A stretch of DNA of 31,568 bases from Syntrophaceae bacterium UBA2251 (GTDB taxonomy: Bacteria > Desulfobacterota > Syntrophia > Syntrophales > UBA2251), in assembly GCA_002347815.1 (NCBI GenBank), contig DDXV01000001.1, positions 922 through 32,489 on the forward strand, written 5' to 3'. The position numbers and the translations under genes were made by a program. Below are positions 15,484-24,231 of the stretch, piece by piece. The notes beneath the pieces are model-generated. The model had not been told where the DNA came from and ran no database searches. It saw only the letters and a program-made list of their open reading frames with translations. Position 1 is the first letter of the stretch, and every line of letters begins with the position of its first letter.

Positions 15484-16257
15484 ATGAAGATTCATCCCAC
15501 CGCCATCATCTCTCCCGAGGCCCGGCTCGCCGAGTCGGTGGAAGTCGGACCCTACTCGATCATCGGGCCGGACGTCCAGATCGGCGCCGGCACCGTCATC
15601 GGGCCGCACGTGGTCATCGAAAAATACACCGACATCGGCGAGGGGTGCCACATCCACCAGTTTGCCTCCATCGGCGCCGACCCCCAGGACCTGAAATATC
15701 AGGGAGAGCCCACGCGCGTCGCGATCGGCAACTTCAACACGATCCGCGAGTGCGCGACGATCCACCGCGCCACGACGGCCGACATCGGCGTCACGATGAT
15801 CGGCGACTACAACCTCCTGATGGCCTACACCCACGTCGCGCACAACTGCAAGATCGGCAACCGCGTCATCATGTCCAACGCCGTAAACCTGGCGGGCCAC
15901 ATCCACGTCGAGGATTTCGCCATCATCGGCGGCATGACCGGCATCCACCAGTTCACGCGCATCGGCGCCCACAGCTTCATCGGGGGCGCCTCGGCCGTGC
16001 CCCGGGACGTCCCGCCGTACGTCCTGGCCTCGGGCAACACCGCCAAACCGTACGGCCTGAACCTGGTCGGGCTCAAGCGCCGGGGATTCTCCGAGGACAC
16101 CCTTCAGGCCCTGAAGCACGCGTACCGCCTGGTCTTCCGTTCCTCCCTGCGGCTTGCGGTCGCCCTCGACCGGGTCGAGCAAGAGGTGCCGGACCTCCCG
16201 GAGATCCGGCAGTTTGTCGAGTTCATCCGGCATTCCGCCCGGGGCATCTGTCGGTAG
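15484..16257 (+). CDS. lpxA: UDP-N-acetylglucosamine acyltransferase LpxA
   Basis: A 257-residue enzyme for the first committed step of lipid A synthesis, transfer of a 3-hydroxyacyl chain from ACP to UDP-GlcNAc or its 3-amino form. The hexapeptide beta-helix starts at residue 1 (IHPTAIISPEARLAESVEVG). The diagnostic block IGADPQDLKYQGEPTRV lies at 63-79. The catalytic His is His120 in THVAHNCKIG, equivalent to E. coli His125. A helical C-terminal domain starts near 190. GAAGGAAC lies six bases before ATG. Its neighbour is a Gfo/Idh oxidoreductase, which in some bacteria prepares an amino-sugar substrate for LpxA. Confidence 0.96.
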   Translation: MKIHPTAIISPEARLAESVEVGPYSIIGPDVQIGAGTVIGPHVVIEKYTDIGEGCHIHQFASIGADPQDLKYQGEPTRVAIGNFNTIRECATIHRATTADIGVTMIGDYNLLMAYTHVAHNCKIGNRVIMSNAVNLAGHIHVEDFAIIGGMTGIHQFTRIGAHSFIGGASAVPRDVPPYVLASGNTAKPYGLNLVGLKRRGFSEDTLQALKHAYRLVFRSSLRLAVALDRVEQEVPDLPEIRQFVEFIRHSARGICR

Positions 16258-16266
16258 GGACGCATC

Positions 16267-17214
16267 ATGGCCAAGATCCGCATCGGCGTCGTGGGCATCG
16301 GGCATCTGGGGACGTACCACCTGCAGAAATTCCGGATGATGGATCCCTGCGCCATTGCGGCCGTGTCCGACAGCGACGGGGCAAAGGCCGCGAAGGCGGC
16401 GGCGGAATACGGATGCGCGGCCTTCGAGGACTACCGCGATCTCATCCCCCACGTGGACGCCGTCAGCATCGCGGTCCCGACGGCCGCCCACCCCGAGGTC
16501 GCCGGCGCCTTCCTCGCGGCCGGAATCGACGTCTTTCTGGAAAAGCCCCTGGCCCCCACCCTCGCCGAAGCCCAAGCCCTGGTGGCGCTGGCCGAGGCCA
16601 ACGGCAGGATCTTTCAGGCCGGATTCATCGAGCGGTTCAATCCCGCCATTGTCGCCCTGAAGTCGCTTCTCAAGGCGCCCCTGTTCGTCGAGGCGCATCG
16701 CCTCCACCCCTTCTTCGAGCGGGGCACGGACGTCGACGTCATTCTCGATCTCATGATCCACGATCTGGATATCCTGGCCTGGTTCGTTCCGGCGCCGCTC
16801 GCGCACGTCGAGGCCGTCGGGGTCCGGGTTCTGTCGGAGAACGTGGACATCGCCAACGCCCGCCTGACCTTCGAGAACGGCTGCGTCGCAAACGTCACGG
16901 CAAGCCGCGTCACCGGAAAAACCCTGCAGAAGATCCGGTTCTTCGGTCTGGAGGGCTATCACGCCGTGGATTTCGCCCAGCGGGAGCTGGTTTCCCTCAA
17001 GCGCGTCAGACAGGCCGACGGCAAGATCGACATCGTCGACAACCGGGCCGACGTCGTTCCGCAGGACCCGCTCGAGGCGGAGATCCGCGCCTTCGTCGAG
17101 GCCGTCCTCCGGCGCACGCCGCCGCCGGTCACGGGGCGGGACGCCCTGGCCGCCCAGGAGATGGCCGGCCTCATCGGCGAACGGATCCAGGCGGTGGAGG
17201 CGCGGTGGGCGTGA
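16267..17214 (+). CDS. Gfo/Idh/MocA-family oxidoreductase in the lipid A locus
   Basis: A 315-residue NAD(P)-dependent sugar dehydrogenase. The N-terminal Rossmann fold has GVVGIGHLGTYH (7-18). The family signature EKP is at Glu92-Lys93-Pro94 (FLEKPLAPT), and the C-terminal alpha/beta domain has a HDLDILAWF segment. In Acidithiobacillus the Gfo/Idh enzyme GnnA, also encoded between lpxA and lpxB, oxidises UDP-GlcNAc so that GnnB can add a 3-amino group. This gene is in the same place, but no aminotransferase is next to it. GnnA activity is therefore possible and not shown. It begins nine bases after lpxA and is followed by a 79-bp gap. Confidence 0.85.
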   Translation: MAKIRIGVVGIGHLGTYHLQKFRMMDPCAIAAVSDSDGAKAAKAAAEYGCAAFEDYRDLIPHVDAVSIAVPTAAHPEVAGAFLAAGIDVFLEKPLAPTLAEAQALVALAEANGRIFQAGFIERFNPAIVALKSLLKAPLFVEAHRLHPFFERGTDVDVILDLMIHDLDILAWFVPAPLAHVEAVGVRVLSENVDIANARLTFENGCVANVTASRVTGKTLQKIRFFGLEGYHAVDFAQRELVSLKRVRQADGKIDIVDNRADVVPQDPLEAEIRAFVEAVLRRTPPPVTGRDALAAQEMAGLIGERIQAVEARWA

Positions 17215-17293
17215 TGTCCGGAATGCTTTTCCAGGCCCGCCGCCGGCATGGCCGGGTCGCGTGCCGCGAGAGATCCCCCGGGGAGGTCCGCCG

Positions 17294-18433
17294 ATGCCGG
17301 ACAGGCGCGTGATGATTGTCGCGGGCGAGGCCTCGGGCGACCTCCACGGCGCCCGTCTGGTCCAGGCGATGCATGACCTCGATCCCGCGCTTGACTTTTG
17401 CGGGATCGGGGGGCGGAACCTGCGCCAGGCCGGCGTGCAGTGTCTGGCCGATGTGGCGGATATGGGCGTCGTGGGGTTGACCGAGGTGACCCGGAAGCTG
17501 GGCACCATTCTCCGGGCGAGGCGGGACCTGCGCCGGATTCTGGCCGACGCGCCTCCCGATCTCCTGATCCTCATCGACTACCCCGACTTCAACCTCCCCC
17601 TGGCCAGGATCGCCAGGGCGCGCGGCATCCCCGTCCTGTATTACATCAGCCCCCAGATCTGGGCCTGGCGCAAGGGCCGGGTGAACGTGATCCGGAAGTG
17701 CGTCGATCACATGGCCGTGATTCTCCCGTTCGAGAAACCCCTGTACGACCGGGCCGGCGTCCCCGCCACCTTCGTCGGCCACCCCCTGCTCGATGCCCTG
17801 GGGGACACCCCCGCCCAGCCGGAGGCCCGCCGGATGTTCCAGCTGGCGGAAGGCGTCACCACCGTCGCGCTCCTGCCGGGCAGCCGCGAGGGAGAGGCAA
17901 GAAAGCTCCTGCCGGAGATGCTCGGCGCCGCGCGGATCATCGCCCGGGAACTGCCGCCGGTCCAGTTTGTCCTGCCCCTGGCCGACAGCCTCGACCCGGA
18001 GGTCGTGGAAGGCATCGTCCGGCGGCAGGATATCGCGGTCCGGATCGTCCGGAACCGGATCTACGACGTCCTGACCGCCGCCGACGTCGCCCTGGTGGCC
18101 TCGGGGACGGCCACGCTGGAGACGGCCCTCATGAACCTCCCCATGGTCGTGGTCTATAAAGTCTCGCCCCTGTCCTACTGGGCCGGCCGGGCGTTCATCC
18201 ATGTGGACCACATCAGCCTGGTCAACATCATCGCCGGCAAGACGGTCGTGCCGGAGCTCATCCAGGGCGAGGCGCACGCGAACCGGATGGCCGTGGAGGT
18301 GATCGACATCCTGAGCCGCAAGTCGCGGAAGCTCCGGATGCACGAAGAATTGTCGCAAATCCGCGCCCGCCTGGGCGAGCCGGGCGCCGCCGCGAAGACG
18401 GCGGCTCTGGCGATGGACCTTCTGAACACGTGA
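17294..18433 (+). CDS. lpxB: Lipid-A-disaccharide synthase LpxB
   Basis: A 379-residue GT19 glycosyltransferase joining UDP-2,3-diacylglucosamine and lipid X into the lipid A disaccharide at the inner-membrane surface. Signatures are VMIVAGEASGDLHGARL near the start, LIDYPDFNLPLA, YYISPQIWAWRKGRV, a nucleotide-binding LLPGSREGEARKLLPEML and the VASGTATLETAL block near the C-terminus. The start at 17294 has GGGAGG seven bases upstream; an earlier in-frame start lacks family similarity. Its stop is followed after 50 bp by the msbA start. Confidence 0.96.
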   Translation: MPDRRVMIVAGEASGDLHGARLVQAMHDLDPALDFCGIGGRNLRQAGVQCLADVADMGVVGLTEVTRKLGTILRARRDLRRILADAPPDLLILIDYPDFNLPLARIARARGIPVLYYISPQIWAWRKGRVNVIRKCVDHMAVILPFEKPLYDRAGVPATFVGHPLLDALGDTPAQPEARRMFQLAEGVTTVALLPGSREGEARKLLPEMLGAARIIARELPPVQFVLPLADSLDPEVVEGIVRRQDIAVRIVRNRIYDVLTAADVALVASGTATLETALMNLPMVVVYKVSPLSYWAGRAFIHVDHISLVNIIAGKTVVPELIQGEAHANRMAVEVIDILSRKSRKLRMHEELSQIRARLGEPGAAAKTAALAMDLLNT

Positions 18434-18483
18434 CCGACGGCGCGCTTCGAAACGCACCCGGCCGCCGCGGACAAGGAAAACCG

Positions 18484-20316
18484 ATGAAACCACAACCCAC
18501 ACCGCCTCGCCCCCCCGGGAAGGAATCCGGCGGGGACATTTACATCCGCCTTCTGAAGCTGGTCCGGCCCCATGCGCCGAAGTTCGTTCTCGCCATGCTC
18601 TGCATGCTCGTCGTCGGAGCGCTGACCTCGGCCCTGGCCTTTCTCGTCAAGCCGGCCATGGACGACATCTTCCTCAAAAAAGACACCCGCATGCTCATGC
18701 TCATCCCCGTCGCCGTCGTCCTGATCTACCTCATCAAGGGCGCGTGCCACTACGCCCAGTCGGTCATCATGAACTTCATCGGTCAGCGCGTGATCGCCGA
18801 TCTCCGCTACCGGCTGTACGAAAAGATCCAGGAACAGTCCCTGGCCTTCTTCACCCAGAACCCGACGGGCGTTCTGATCTCGCGCATCACCAACGACGTC
18901 AATTTCATGAAAGAGGCCGTCTCGGAAGCCGTCACCAACCTGTTCAAGGATTCCTTCACCATCTTCTGCCTCATTTTCGTGATCTTTTACCGCGACTGGA
19001 AGCTGGCCATCATCGCCATGGTCGTCTTCCCGCTGACGATTTACCCCATCGCCACCTTCGGGCGGAAGATGCGGAAGGTGGCCACCCGCACGCAGGTCAC
19101 CATGGGCACCCTGACGAGCCTCTTGCAGGAAACGATCTCCGGGACCCGGATCGTCAAGGCCTTCGGCATGGAAAAACACGAAAACGAGCGCTTCGCCGGC
19201 GAAAACGAGCTGCTGTTCCGGCTGACCATGAAATCGGTGGCCATCTCCGCCATTTCCAGCCCCTTCATGGAGTTCCTGGGCGGCATCGGCATCGCCGTCA
19301 TCGTCTTCTACGGCGGCTACCAGGTCATCCAGGGCCACTCCACGCCGGGAACGTTCTTCTCCTTTTTGACGGCGCTCATCATGCTCTACGAACCGATCAA
19401 GCGCCTGACCAACGTCAACAACAAGATTCAGCAGGGCATCTCCGCCGCGATCCGTGTCTTCGGGATCATCGACACGACACCGGACATCCTCGATGCGCCC
19501 GACGCCGTGGAACTGCCGCGGATCACGCAGGGCATCGCCCTGGAGGACGTCTCCTTCCGTTACGAGGAGACGCCGGTGCTGAAGAATATCGCGCTCCGGA
19601 TCACGGCCGGCGAGGTGCTGGCCTTCGTCGGGATGAGCGGGGGCGGGAAGACAACCCTGGTCAACCTGATCCCCCGGTTCTACGACGTTACCTCCGGCCG
19701 GATCCTGATCGACGGGCGCGACATCCGCACCGCCACGATCGCGTCGCTCCGGAAACAGATCGGCATGGTGACCCAGCAGACGATCCTGTTCAACGACACC
19801 GTCCGCAACAACATCGCGTACGGGAGCTTCGAAAAACCGGAAGCCGAGATCATCCGGGCCGCCCGGGCCGCCAACGCCCACGACTTCATCACCCGTCTCC
19901 CGCAGGGATACGACACCCGGATCGGAGAGCAGGGGACCAAGCTCTCCGGCGGCGAGCGGCAGCGCATCTCGATCGCGCGGGCCATCCTGAAGGACGCCCC
20001 CATCCTGATCCTGGACGAGGCGACCTCCTCGCTGGACACGGAAGCGGAAATCGAGGTCCAGGGCGCCCTGGAGAACCTGATGCAGGGGCGGACAACCCTG
20101 GTCATCGCCCACCGCCTCTCGACCGTCCGCAATGCCGACCGGATCGTCGTCCTCGTCGACGGCCGGATCATTGAGGAGGGGACCCACGACGAACTGCTCG
20201 CCCGACAGGGGGAGTACGCGAAGCTCTACGCCATGCAGTTCAAGGAAGAGAACGGCAACGGCGTGCGCAACCGGACCCCGTCCCCTTCCGGTTCCGCGGC
20301 GATGGGGGAGGCGTGA
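18484..20316 (+). CDS. msbA: Lipid A flippase MsbA (ABC exporter)
   Basis: A 610-residue half-transporter. Six membrane helices lie in about 35-320, including FVLAMLCMLVVGALTSALAF. The ABC ATPase domain covers about 355-590. Motifs are Walker A GMSGGGKTT, Q-loop GMVTQQTILFNDTV, signature LSGGERQRISIARAI, Walker B ILILDEATSSLD and the H-loop VIAHRLST. A homodimer flips core-lipid A across the inner membrane. The ATG at 18484 has AAGGAAA six bases ahead. A GTG at 18430 overlapping the lpxB stop would add 18 residues but has no clear ribosome binding site. Its position between lpxB and lpxK supports the MsbA call over other exporters. Confidence 0.95.
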   Translation: MKPQPTPPRPPGKESGGDIYIRLLKLVRPHAPKFVLAMLCMLVVGALTSALAFLVKPAMDDIFLKKDTRMLMLIPVAVVLIYLIKGACHYAQSVIMNFIGQRVIADLRYRLYEKIQEQSLAFFTQNPTGVLISRITNDVNFMKEAVSEAVTNLFKDSFTIFCLIFVIFYRDWKLAIIAMVVFPLTIYPIATFGRKMRKVATRTQVTMGTLTSLLQETISGTRIVKAFGMEKHENERFAGENELLFRLTMKSVAISAISSPFMEFLGGIGIAVIVFYGGYQVIQGHSTPGTFFSFLTALIMLYEPIKRLTNVNNKIQQGISAAIRVFGIIDTTPDILDAPDAVELPRITQGIALEDVSFRYEETPVLKNIALRITAGEVLAFVGMSGGGKTTLVNLIPRFYDVTSGRILIDGRDIRTATIASLRKQIGMVTQQTILFNDTVRNNIAYGSFEKPEAEIIRAARAANAHDFITRLPQGYDTRIGEQGTKLSGGERQRISIARAILKDAPILILDEATSSLDTEAEIEVQGALENLMQGRTTLVIAHRLSTVRNADRIVVLVDGRIIEEGTHDELLARQGEYAKLYAMQFKEENGNGVRNRTPSPSGSAAMGEA

Positions 20317-21395
20317 TGCATCCGCAGGCGGCCCTCGAAGGGATCTGGTATCGGCCCGGGGCACAGGCCCGCCGGCATCCCCTCTTCTGGCCGCTCTACG
20401 CGCTGTCCCTGCCCTACGGGGCGGCGATCGGTCTGCGCAACCGCCTGTACGACGGAGGCGGCCTTCCCCGGACGAAACTCCCCTGCCCCGTCATCAGCGT
20501 GGGGAACCTCACCGTGGGAGGAACGGGGAAGACCCCGCTGGTCATGCTCCTCGCGGAGCTGATGCAGGAGGCGGGCTGGCGCCCGGCCATCCTCAGCCGG
20601 GGTTTCGGCGGCCGCTCGTCCCGGGGGGTTCACGTCGTCTCGGACGGCCGACGCCTGCTCGCCACACCCGAGACGGCGGGGGACGAGCCCGTCCTGATGG
20701 CCCGCACCCTCCCGTCGGTTCCGGTGCTGACGGGACCGGACCGCGTCCGGACGGGCAAGGCGGCGCTCGACCGCTTCGGGGCGAAGCTCCTGATCCTCGA
20801 CGACGCCTTCCAGCATCGGCGCCTCGCCCGCGATCTGGACATCGTCCTGACGGATCTCACCCTGCCCTTCGGCAACGGCTGCCTCCTCCCGGCGGGCCCG
20901 CTGCGCGAACCCGTCCAGGCCCTCAAGCGGGCCCGGATCGTGATCCGGACCGGATCCGAAGCGGAGGTCCGCACCTCCCCCGCGTCGACGGACGCCGGCG
21001 GTCTGCGGGGATTTCACCGTCCCTGCGAGCTCGTTCGCGGCGATGGCGCCGAACGACACCCCCCCGCGATGCTCGCCGGGAAGCGCCTCCTGGCGTTCGC
21101 CGGCCTCGGCCGGCCCGACGCCTTCCGGAAGACCCTCGCGGCGCTGGGCGCCGATGTGGCCGATTTTCTCCCCTTCCCGGATCATCACGCCTACCGCCGC
21201 TCGGACATCGAGGGCATCCGTCAGCGGGCGGTCGCGGCATCGGCCGAATTCATCGTCACGACGGAGAAGGACGCGGTCCGTCTGGCCCCCTACGCCGACT
21301 TCCTCGGAGAGGTCCTCCAACTCCGAATCGTCATGGACATCCTGCCCGCGCGGGAGACGCTGGCGGCGATGGTGCTCGAGAGGATCGCCCCATGA
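20316..21395 (+). CDS. lpxK: Tetraacyldisaccharide 4'-kinase LpxK
   Basis: A 359-residue kinase that phosphorylates the 4' position of the lipid A precursor. An N-terminal amphipathic stretch is followed by the P-loop SVGNLTVGGTGKTPLV (61-76) and by LSRGFGGRSS, GDEPVLMA and LDDAFQHRRLARDLDIVL, all typical of LpxK. The C-terminal part has DHHAYRRSDIEGI and VTTEKDAVRL. The ATG at 20316 shares one base with the msbA stop and has GGGGGAGG five bases ahead; a GTG one codon earlier is also possible. Its own stop overlaps gmhB by four bases. Confidence 0.96.
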   Translation: MHPQAALEGIWYRPGAQARRHPLFWPLYALSLPYGAAIGLRNRLYDGGGLPRTKLPCPVISVGNLTVGGTGKTPLVMLLAELMQEAGWRPAILSRGFGGRSSRGVHVVSDGRRLLATPETAGDEPVLMARTLPSVPVLTGPDRVRTGKAALDRFGAKLLILDDAFQHRRLARDLDIVLTDLTLPFGNGCLLPAGPLREPVQALKRARIVIRTGSEAEVRTSPASTDAGGLRGFHRPCELVRGDGAERHPPAMLAGKRLLAFAGLGRPDAFRKTLAALGADVADFLPFPDHHAYRRSDIEGIRQRAVAASAEFIVTTEKDAVRLAPYADFLGEVLQLRIVMDILPARETLAAMVLERIAP

Positions 21396-22009
21396 GGGAC
21401 GCAGGACATGCCGCCGTCTTCCTGGACCGGGACGGCACGATCAACGAGGAGGTGGGCTACCTGGACCGCATCGACAAGCTCCGTCTGCTTCCCGGCGCGG
21501 CCGAGGGCATCCGCCTGCTCAACGCCTCGGGCTTCAAGGTGGTGGTCGTGACCAACCAGTCCGGGGTGGCGCGGGGCCTGTTCACGGAGGCCTTCGTCGT
21601 CGAGGTCCATCGGACGCTGGCGGAGATCCTCGGGCGCCAGGGGGCCCGGATCGACCGTTTCGACTACTGCCCGCACCACCCGACCGAGGGGGCCGATCGG
21701 TACCGCCGGGCGTGCCCGTGCCGGAAGCCCGAACCGGGGATGCTGCTCGAGGCCGCGGCGGCCCTCGCCATCGATCTCGGCCGGTCTTACGTCGTGGGGG
21801 ACACGCCCAGGGACCTGGAGACGGCCCGGCGCGTCGGCGCGCGGGGAATTCTCGTCCGCACGGGCTACGGCGCGGAACACCTGAAAACCGCGTCCGCCGG
21901 CGAGATGACCGCCGCGCATGTCGCCGCCGATCTGCTCGCGGCCGTCCACTGGATCCTCGCCAAGGCGGACCGGCAGGGTCCGGATCCCCGCGACCGGAGG
22001 CGGCCATGA
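21392..22009 (+). CDS. gmhB: D-glycero-D-manno-heptose-1,7-bisphosphate 7-phosphatase
   Basis: A 205-residue HAD phosphatase making heptose 1-phosphate for LPS core. The catalytic motif is FLDRDGTINEE (10-20; nucleophile Asp12, acid Asp14). Motif II is VVVTNQSGVARG, and the late acidic motif is VVGDTPRDLETA. The zinc-binding insert of GmhB is present as CPHHP...CPCRKP with three Cys and two His. ATGA overlaps link it to lpxK upstream and to the heptosyltransferase downstream, so the three are translationally coupled. The presence of gmhB implies a heptose-containing inner core. Confidence 0.94.
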   Translation: MRDAGHAAVFLDRDGTINEEVGYLDRIDKLRLLPGAAEGIRLLNASGFKVVVVTNQSGVARGLFTEAFVVEVHRTLAEILGRQGARIDRFDYCPHHPTEGADRYRRACPCRKPEPGMLLEAAAALAIDLGRSYVVGDTPRDLETARRVGARGILVRTGYGAEHLKTASAGEMTAAHVAADLLAAVHWILAKADRQGPDPRDRRRP

Positions 22010-23070
22010 ACCTCCTGATCGTCAAATTGAGCGCCATCGGGGACGTGATCCACACCCTGCCCTCCCTGGCCGCCCTGCGCCGTCACTTCCCCGCCGCCCA
22101 CATCACCTGGGTCGTCGAGGAGGCCGCGAGCGACCTGCTCGCGGATCATCCCCACCTCGATCGTGTCCTCATCTCCCGCCGCAGACGCTGGCAGGACGAC
22201 CTGAAGCGGGGGCGTGTCCGGCAGCCGCTGCGGGCGATCGCCGCGTTTATCGGGGACCTGCGCTCCCGCCCCTACGACCTCGTCATCGACTTCCACGGCC
22301 TGTTCAAAAGCGCGCTCCTGGTCTGTCTGAGCGGGGGGCGGAGGAAACTGGGCTATGACAGCCTGCAGGAGGGCAGCGGCCTGTTCTACACGGAGAAGAT
22401 CCCGGAGGACCTGACGCGCCACGCCGTGGACCGGTATCTCGACTTTGCGCGTCACCTCGGGATCGAACCCGGAAAGGCGGAATTCCTGATCCCGGACACG
22501 GAGGACCAGCGGGGAAAAATCGATTCGCTCCTTCAGGGCCTCGGCATCGCCCCGCGGGAGCCGTTCATCGCCCTCAGCCCCGTCGCCTTCTGGGAAACGA
22601 AACTCTGGGAAGAGGCGCGGTTCTCCCGCCTGGGCGACCGCATCCACCGCGAACTCGGCCTGCCGGTCGTGCTGACGGACGGCGCGTCCGATTGCACGGC
22701 ACGGATCGCCCGGGGCATGACGGAGGCCGCCGTCGACCTGGGCGGCCGGACCACGCTCCGGGAGTTGGCCGCCCTCTACCGGCGGGCGGCCCTGCTGGTT
22801 ACGACCGACTCCGGACCCATGCACCTCGCGGCCGCGGTGGGTTGTCCCGTGGTGGCCCTGTTCGGCCCCACCGACCCCCGCCGGACCGGACCTTACGGAC
22901 CGGGACACACCGTCCTGACGAGTCCCGTCGACTGCCGCCCCTGTTTCCGCAAGACCTGCGAGACGCGCCAGTGCATGCGGGACATCGCGGTCGATGCCGT
23001 GTTCGAGGCGGTGCGGGAGAACCTGGCGGACAGACAACAGAAAATGCATGCAGAAAAAACGCTCGAATAA
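22006..23070 (+). CDS. LPS heptosyltransferase (GT9 family)
   Basis: A 354-residue GT9 enzyme transferring heptose to LPS core, acting on the cytoplasmic face. The N-terminal signature LLIVKLSAIGDVIHTLPSL (3-21) and the mid domain LVIDFHGLFKSALL support heptosyltransferase I (WaaC) more than II. The C-terminal nucleotide-sugar domain has TTDSGPMHLAAAVGCPVVALFGPTDP, followed by a Cys-rich stretch CRPCFRKTCETRQCM. It overlaps gmhB by four bases (ATGA). waaA (Kdo transferase) is not in the window. Confidence 0.92.
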   Translation: MNLLIVKLSAIGDVIHTLPSLAALRRHFPAAHITWVVEEAASDLLADHPHLDRVLISRRRRWQDDLKRGRVRQPLRAIAAFIGDLRSRPYDLVIDFHGLFKSALLVCLSGGRRKLGYDSLQEGSGLFYTEKIPEDLTRHAVDRYLDFARHLGIEPGKAEFLIPDTEDQRGKIDSLLQGLGIAPREPFIALSPVAFWETKLWEEARFSRLGDRIHRELGLPVVLTDGASDCTARIARGMTEAAVDLGGRTTLRELAALYRRAALLVTTDSGPMHLAAAVGCPVVALFGPTDPRRTGPYGPGHTVLTSPVDCRPCFRKTCETRQCMRDIAVDAVFEAVRENLADRQQKMHAEKTLE

Positions 23071-23080
23071 GGAGAACCCC

Positions 23081-23260
23081 ATGACCCTCAACAAGGACCT
23101 GCTCGACATCCTGGCCTGCCCCAAGTGCAAGGGAGAGATCCATTTAAACGAAGCCGAAGACGGGCTCATCTGCGACGCCTGCCGGCTCAGGTACGAGATC
23201 CGGGACGACATCCCCATCATGCTCATTGAAGAGGCCCGATCCCTGGATGAGGGGCCATGA
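23081..23260 (+). CDS. Trm112/YcaR-family zinc-ribbon-like protein
   Basis: A 59-residue protein of the Trm112 (UPF0434) family. Two Cys pairs, Cys13/Cys16 (LACPKCKG) and Cys31/Cys34 (ICDACRL), give a zinc-ribbon-like site, and the ending RYEIRDDIPIMLIEEA is diagnostic. Eukaryotic and archaeal Trm112 activates methyltransferases; the bacterial role is unclear. In gammaproteobacteria the homologue YcaR also sits beside lpxK, so the link to the lipid A locus is a recurring one. AAGGAGA lies seven bases ahead of the ATG. Its stop overlaps the EamA-gene start by four bases. Confidence 0.9.
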   Translation: MTLNKDLLDILACPKCKGEIHLNEAEDGLICDACRLRYEIRDDIPIMLIEEARSLDEGP

Positions 23261-24148
23261 TCTACGCCAAGCTGTTCCTGACGGCCCTCTTCTGGGGAGG
23301 CGCCTTCGTCGCCGCCCGCGTCGTCACGCAAGAGCTCCCGCCCTTCAGTGCGTCCCTGTGGCGCTTCGTCATCGCTTCGACGGTCCTGACGGCCCTGGTC
23401 GTCCTCCACGAGGGGGGCCTGCCCCGTCTTCGGCGGCGGCAGGTCGTGCCGGTCGTCCTCCTCGGCCTGACGGGCGTCTTCGCCTACAACGTCTTTTTCT
23501 TTCTCGGCCTCAAGACCATCACGGCCGGACGCGCCGCGCTGATCGTCGCCAACAACCCCGTCTTCATCGCCCTGTTCTCCGCCCTGATCTTCAGGGAGCG
23601 CCTCTCGATCGCCAACGGGATCGGCATTCTCGTGTGTCTGGCCGGGGCCGTCATCGTCATCTCCCGGGGGAATCCCGACCTCCTCCTGTCGGGCGGCATC
23701 GGGCGGGGCGAGCTTTTCATCCTGGGCTGCGTCGCGAGCTGGGTGTCCTATTTCCCTCATCGGCAAGGTCATCCTGCGCGACCTCTCGCCGCTGGCGGCC
23801 GTGACCTGGTCCTGCCTGATCGGCGCGGCGGCCCTGCTGCCCTTCGCCTGGCGGGAAGGCCTCGTCCGGCAGACGGGCCTCGCCTCGCCGGCGGCCTGGG
23901 CCGGTCTGCTCTTTCTGGGCGTGCTGGGGACGGCCGTCGGGTTCCTGTGGTATTACGAAGGCATCCGCGCCATCGGCCCTTCCCGCGCCGCGGTGTTCAT
24001 CAATTTCGTTCCCGTGAGCGGCGTCCTGTTCGGCTGGCTGATCCTTTCCGAAACGCTGACGCGCACCCTCCTGACGGGCGCCGCGCTTGTCGTCGTCGGC
24101 GTCTTTTTGACCAACCGGCCGAACGGGCGGAAAAGCCTTGAAACATAG
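23257..24148 (+). pseudogene. EamA/DMT-family transporter, interrupted by a one-base frameshift
   Basis: The first part, 23257 to about 23750, encodes MIYAKLFLTALFWGGAFVAA and five or so membrane helices of an EamA drug/metabolite transporter up to GCVASWVSY. The frame then breaks; the continuation, from a point just after the T-run at 23751-23753 to the stop at 24146-24148, reads SLIGKVILRD and further helices ending VFLTNRPNG. Removing one T from TATTTCC restores WVSYSLIGK and a single 296-residue, ten-helix protein. The total length of 892 bases equals 297 codons plus one. Either a recent mutation or a sequencing/assembly error. Substrate unknown; the intact family exports metabolites. It overlaps the Trm112 gene by ATGA. 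Confidence 0.88.
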
Positions 24149-24231
24149 CGGAAATCGTGCTACGGCTCCCCATGCGTTCACGACGCGCGCCCCGGCGGCC
24201 CGGCGCCGTTTCCGCGGGGAGGGGACCCATC

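Noticed and set aside
15319..17574. Long open frame (751 codons) on the minus strand opposite lpxA/Gfo-Idh/lpxB
   Set aside because: Same reason: the opposite strand has complete, motif-bearing enzymes, and this frame shows none.
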